A stretch of DNA of 16,365 nucleotides from Rhodanobacteraceae bacterium UBA703 (GTDB lineage: Bacteria; Pseudomonadota; Gammaproteobacteria; Xanthomonadales; Rhodanobacteraceae), in assembly GCA_002297645.1 (NCBI GenBank), contig DBMH01000162.1:7347-23711 (forward strand), written 5' to 3'. The notes beneath the pieces were generated by a model. The model did not search any database and was not told the origin of the DNA. It worked only from the letters and a program-made list of their open reading frames with translations. Positions 14,565-16,365 of the stretch are shown one piece after another; position 1 is the first letter of the stretch; each line of letters opens with the position of its first letter. The position numbers and the translations under genes were made by a program.

Positions 14565-14616
14565 CAGGATTCCCCCGATAGGAATGGATGGTGGGAAGAA
14601 GGCAACGAATCCAAGT

Positions 14617-14641
14617 CTTGCGCTCTCCCCGGGGGCGCAAG
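14617..14641. promoter_or_regulatory. Perfect 7-bp inverted repeat between the FNR box and ccoN
   Basis: CTTGCGC (14617-14623) and GCGCAAG (14635-14641) form a perfect inverted repeat around an inner CCCCGGGG. It lies directly beside the FNR box and across the expected promoter region of ccoN. It could be an operator for a second regulator or a stem in the promoter DNA. The binding protein, if any, is unknown. Confidence 0.4.
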
Positions 14642-14655
14642 TTGACTTTGATCAA
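14642..14655 (-). promoter_or_regulatory. FNR-type box upstream of ccoN
   Basis: Read on the minus strand the site is TTGATCAAAGTCAA, matching TTGAT-N4-ATCAA at nine of ten positions. Its centre is 84.5 bases from the ccoN ATG. A class II arrangement (centre at -41.5) would put +1 near 14607 and the -10 at AAGACT (14619-14614), a weak match. The neighbouring fnr gene supplies the obvious activator. Confidence 0.8.
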
Positions 14656-14709
14656 CTGGATGCGGGCGTGCGCTGACGTGTCGCAGCGCAGGCAGGCGGG
14701 CCGGCGCGA

Positions 14710-14737
14710 GCCGGGCAGGCAGCCGGGGCTTGCCGGC
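14710..14737 (-). terminator. GC-rich hairpin just after fnr, possible terminator
   Basis: The arms GCCGGGCAGGC and GCTTGCCGGC can pair with a one-base bulge, immediately after the fnr stop codon at 14743. There is no T run on the minus strand after it, so efficient intrinsic termination is doubtful. It may only slow read-through from fnr into ccoN. Confidence 0.3.
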
Positions 14738-14742
14738 CGCGC

Positions 14743-15498
14743 CTAGGCGATCGCGCGCAGGTCCGCACCTTCGCTGTTCGCGAGCTGGTCCAGGGCGTCG
14801 GCGTCCAGGATGCAGACCCGGCGGCGGTCGACGTCGATGATCCCCAGGGTCTGCAGCCGGGAGAACGCCCGGCTGACCGTCTCGATCACCAGCCCGAGAT
14901 AGTTGGCGAGGTCCTGGCGCGACATGCTGAGGTGGAACCGCTGCGGGTCGAGTTCCTGTGCGCGGCGGCGCTCGCTGACGCTGTGCAGGAAGAGCGCGAG
15001 CCGCGTCAGGGCGTGCTTGCGCCCCATCATCACGGGATGGCGCTGCTCGCGCACGTATTCGCGGCTGACGATGCGGTAGATCTCGCGCTGCAGGGCGGGG
15101 ATCTGCGCGGCGATCTGGCTCAGCCGCGCGAACGGCACTTCGCAGACGGTGGAGTCCTCCAGCGCCTCCGCGGTCGCCTGGTGGCGTTCCTCCGCGACGC
15201 CGTCGAGACCGAGGATCTCGCCCGGCAGGTGGAAGCCGAGCACCTGCGCATCGCCCTCGGACAGCGTGGTCGAGACCTTGATCGCCCCGCTGCGCACGAC
15301 GAACAGGGCGTTGTGGCGGTCGCCTTCGCGGAACAGGAAGCCGCCGCGCTCGACCGGGCGGCGGCGCTTGGCCATGTCGTCGAGCAGGGCGAGGTCGCGG
15401 CTGCCGATCGCCGACGGCAGGCACGATTCGTTCAACGCGCAGGTCGCGCAGGAATTGCGCAGTTCGTGGATGTCGATGACCTGGCTGTCGATGGCCAC
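14743..15498 (-). CDS. fnr: FNR-type oxygen-sensing transcription regulator (Crp/Fnr family)
   Basis: 251 residues, close to E. coli FNR (250). The N-terminal cluster motif is C17-x2-C20-x5-C26 (CATCALNESC), and the fourth ligand is C119 in STVCEVPF: the complete set for an oxygen-labile 4Fe-4S cluster. The cyclic-nucleotide-like barrel (about 35-120) includes GAIKVSTTLSEGDAQVLGFH. A dimer helix follows, then a C-terminal winged helix-turn-helix whose recognition helix reads ETVSR (206-210), the E--SR pattern that reads TTGAT half-sites. The GTG start at 15498 is chosen because AGGAG (15510-15506) sits 7 bases upstream and the length then matches the family; an ATG 35 codons earlier has no such support. 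Its likely targets, ccoNOQP and ompW, flank it on both sides. Confidence 0.95.
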   Translation of the reverse strand: MAIDSQVIDIHELRNSCATCALNESCLPSAIGSRDLALLDDMAKRRRPVERGGFLFREGDRHNALFVVRSGAIKVSTTLSEGDAQVLGFHLPGEILGLDGVAEERHQATAEALEDSTVCEVPFARLSQIAAQIPALQREIYRIVSREYVREQRHPVMMGRKHALTRLALFLHSVSERRRAQELDPQRFHLSMSRQDLANYLGLVIETVSRAFSRLQTLGIIDVDRRRVCILDADALDQLANSEGADLRAIA

Positions 15499-15638
15499 GC
15501 GCAGGCTCCTCTCGATCGGCGAATGTCGCGTGCCGCCCCCTGGCAGCCGCCCGCGTATGGTACCTGCTGGCGCCTCGATCCGCTCGGACGATGCGGGATT
15601 CACGCGACTGCGGCATCCCGTCGCAACGCCGCGCGCAT

Positions 15639-15652
15639 TTGACAGCGGTCAA
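15639..15652 (+). promoter_or_regulatory. Symmetrical FNR-type box in the fnr-ompW gap
   Basis: TTGACAGCGGTCAA is a perfect palindrome in its half-sites (TTGAC-N4-GTCAA) and one base per half away from the FNR consensus. Its centre (15645.5) lies 71.5 bases before the ompW ATG. It could act on either divergent gene, but only the ompW side shows a fitting -10. Confidence 0.7.
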
Positions 15653-15674
15653 GCGCGGGTCGCGCCTGGACGCC

Positions 15675-15687
15675 AAGAATGGCGGCG
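15675..15687 (+). promoter_or_regulatory. Predicted ompW -10 element and start of transcription
   Basis: AAGAAT at 15675-15680 matches four of six bases of TATAAT. If +1 is seven bases after it (15687), the FNR-type box is centred exactly at -41.5, the class II FNR position. This leaves a 30-base leader before the ompW ATG, including the GAGAG ribosome site. Confidence 0.5.
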
Positions 15688-15716
15688 ATTCCCATCCACC
15701 TCCGAGAGAGCAAACG

Positions 15717-16328
15717 ATGAAGCCGATCCTTCCGCTGGCCCTTGCGCTGGCCGCCGTCCTTCCCACCGCCCATGCCGCCCAGGCCGGCGACTGGGAGGTC
15801 AAGCTCGGCGTGCACGCCGTCGATCCGAAGTCCGACAACGGCACCCTCGCCGGCGGCGCCTTGAAGACCGACGTCGGCAGCTCGGTGCGCCCGACGATTT
15901 CGCTGGAATACCGCATCACGCCGAATCTCGGCGTCGAGGTGCTCGGTGCGCTGCCGTTCCAGCACGACGTCCGCCTCGACGGCGCCAAGGCGGCGTCGGT
16001 CAAGCAGTTGCCGCCGACCGTGTCGTTGCAGTGGCACTTCCTGCCGGATGGCCGCATCGACCCGTTCGTCGGCCTCGGCCTGAACTACACGCGCTTCTTC
16101 TCGATCGACGAGAAGGGCCCGCTGGCGGGCACGCGCCTGGACCTCGACGATTCGTGGGGCGTGGCCGCCCACGCCGGCGTCGCGTTCGCGCTGGCGGACC
16201 GCTGGAGCCTGACCACCGACGTGCGCTGGATCCGCATCCGCACCGACGCGAAGGTCGACGGCGCCAAGGTCGGCACCGTCGACATCGATCCGCTGGTCTA
16301 CGGCCTGGCGGTCGGCTACCGCTTCTGA
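15717..16328 (+). CDS. ompW: OmpW-family outer-membrane protein
   Basis: 203 residues. The signal peptide MKPILPLALALAAVLPTAHA is cut after residue 20 or, alternatively, after AQA at 23. The mature part starts with the OmpW-like strand GDWEVKLGVHAVDP and continues as alternating strands of an eight-strand barrel. It includes SLEYRITPNLGVEVLGALPF (residues 61-80), FVGLGLNYTRFF and a last strand ending in aromatic F (YGLAVGYRF), as needed for outer-membrane insertion. OmpW forms a narrow hydrophobic channel and is an FNR-responsive gene in E. coli, which fits the box upstream here. The ATG is preceded by GAGAG 7 bases away. It is divergent from fnr with a 218-base gap. Confidence 0.93.
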   Translation: MKPILPLALALAAVLPTAHAAQAGDWEVKLGVHAVDPKSDNGTLAGGALKTDVGSSVRPTISLEYRITPNLGVEVLGALPFQHDVRLDGAKAASVKQLPPTVSLQWHFLPDGRIDPFVGLGLNYTRFFSIDEKGPLAGTRLDLDDSWGVAAHAGVAFALADRWSLTTDVRWIRIRTDAKVDGAKVGTVDIDPLVYGLAVGYRF

Positions 16329-16344
16329 GCTCGCCGCTGCCCGC

Positions 16345-16365
16345 CGCACCGGGACGACCGGTGCG
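16345..16365 (+). terminator. Probable intrinsic terminator hairpin after ompW (cut by window edge)
   Basis: CGCACCGG and CCGGTGCG form a perfect 8-bp stem around the loop GACGA, beginning 16 bases after the ompW stop. The window ends at the base of the stem, so the expected T run cannot be seen. Confidence 0.65.

Noticed and set aside
13086..14645. A 519-codon open frame opposite ccoN, and similar long frames opposite ccoG, ccoP, fnr, tamA and ubiI
   Set aside because: All are antisense to well-recognised conserved proteins and have arginine/histidine/aspartate-rich translations without recognisable domains.
15499..15603. A longer FNR starting from the ATG at 15603
   Set aside because: The extra 35 residues are not FNR-like, and the GTG at 15498 has a strong, well-spaced ribosome site and gives the family's normal length.

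Overview
The window is about 16.4 kb of high-GC DNA, densely packed with genes, from what looks like a gammaproteobacterium of the Xanthomonadales/Lysobacterales group. This placement is inferred from three things: the ubiH-ubiI pair, the layout of the cbb3 oxidase cluster beside an FNR-type regulator, and the GATTCGGGATTGGG-type dispersed repeat that is familiar from genomes of this order. I see no rRNA, tRNA, CRISPR array, transposase or phage gene. No gap between genes exceeds about 220 bases.

Region 1 (1-1671, + strand): the end of ubiH, overlapped by ubiI/visC. Both encode FAD monooxygenases of ubiquinone synthesis. The ubiI-like gene appears to carry an in-frame extra segment of about 30 codons.

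Region 2 (9059 down to 1678, - strand): tamA, tamB, a four-helix membrane protein, a class I SAM methyltransferase and a three-helix membrane protein. Every junction is a stop/start overlap (GTGA, TGATG, TGATG, GTGA), so the five genes form one translationally coupled unit. TamA (outer-membrane Omp85 barrel) and TamB (inner-membrane anchored, periplasm-spanning) act together in outer-membrane protein assembly and phospholipid transport. The three trailing genes have no known role with them. The promoter in front of tamA is placed so that the transcript may be leaderless.

Region 3 (14564 down to 9171, - strand): the cbb3-type cytochrome c oxidase operon, ccoN-ccoO-ccoQ-ccoP, then a 98-aa two-helix protein, ccoG, a very short FixH/CcoH-like protein and ccoS. 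The copper ATPase gene ccoI, often found between ccoH and ccoS, is absent here. ccoG contains an in-frame insertion made of a palindromic repeat pair.

Region 4 (14565-16365): fnr (- strand) lies between the oxidase operon and a divergent ompW (+ strand). FNR has the four cysteines of an oxygen-labile 4Fe-4S sensor and the E--SR recognition helix. FNR-type boxes precede ccoN and ompW, and the ompW box is spaced as in a class II FNR-activated promoter. The picture is a small oxygen-response locus: FNR loses oxygen, then switches on the high-affinity oxidase and OmpW.

Most genes belong to known families. The most unusual features are the repeat insertions inside two conserved enzyme genes, the reduced ccoH/missing ccoI arrangement, the possible leaderless tamA, and the three uncharacterised genes locked to tamAB.
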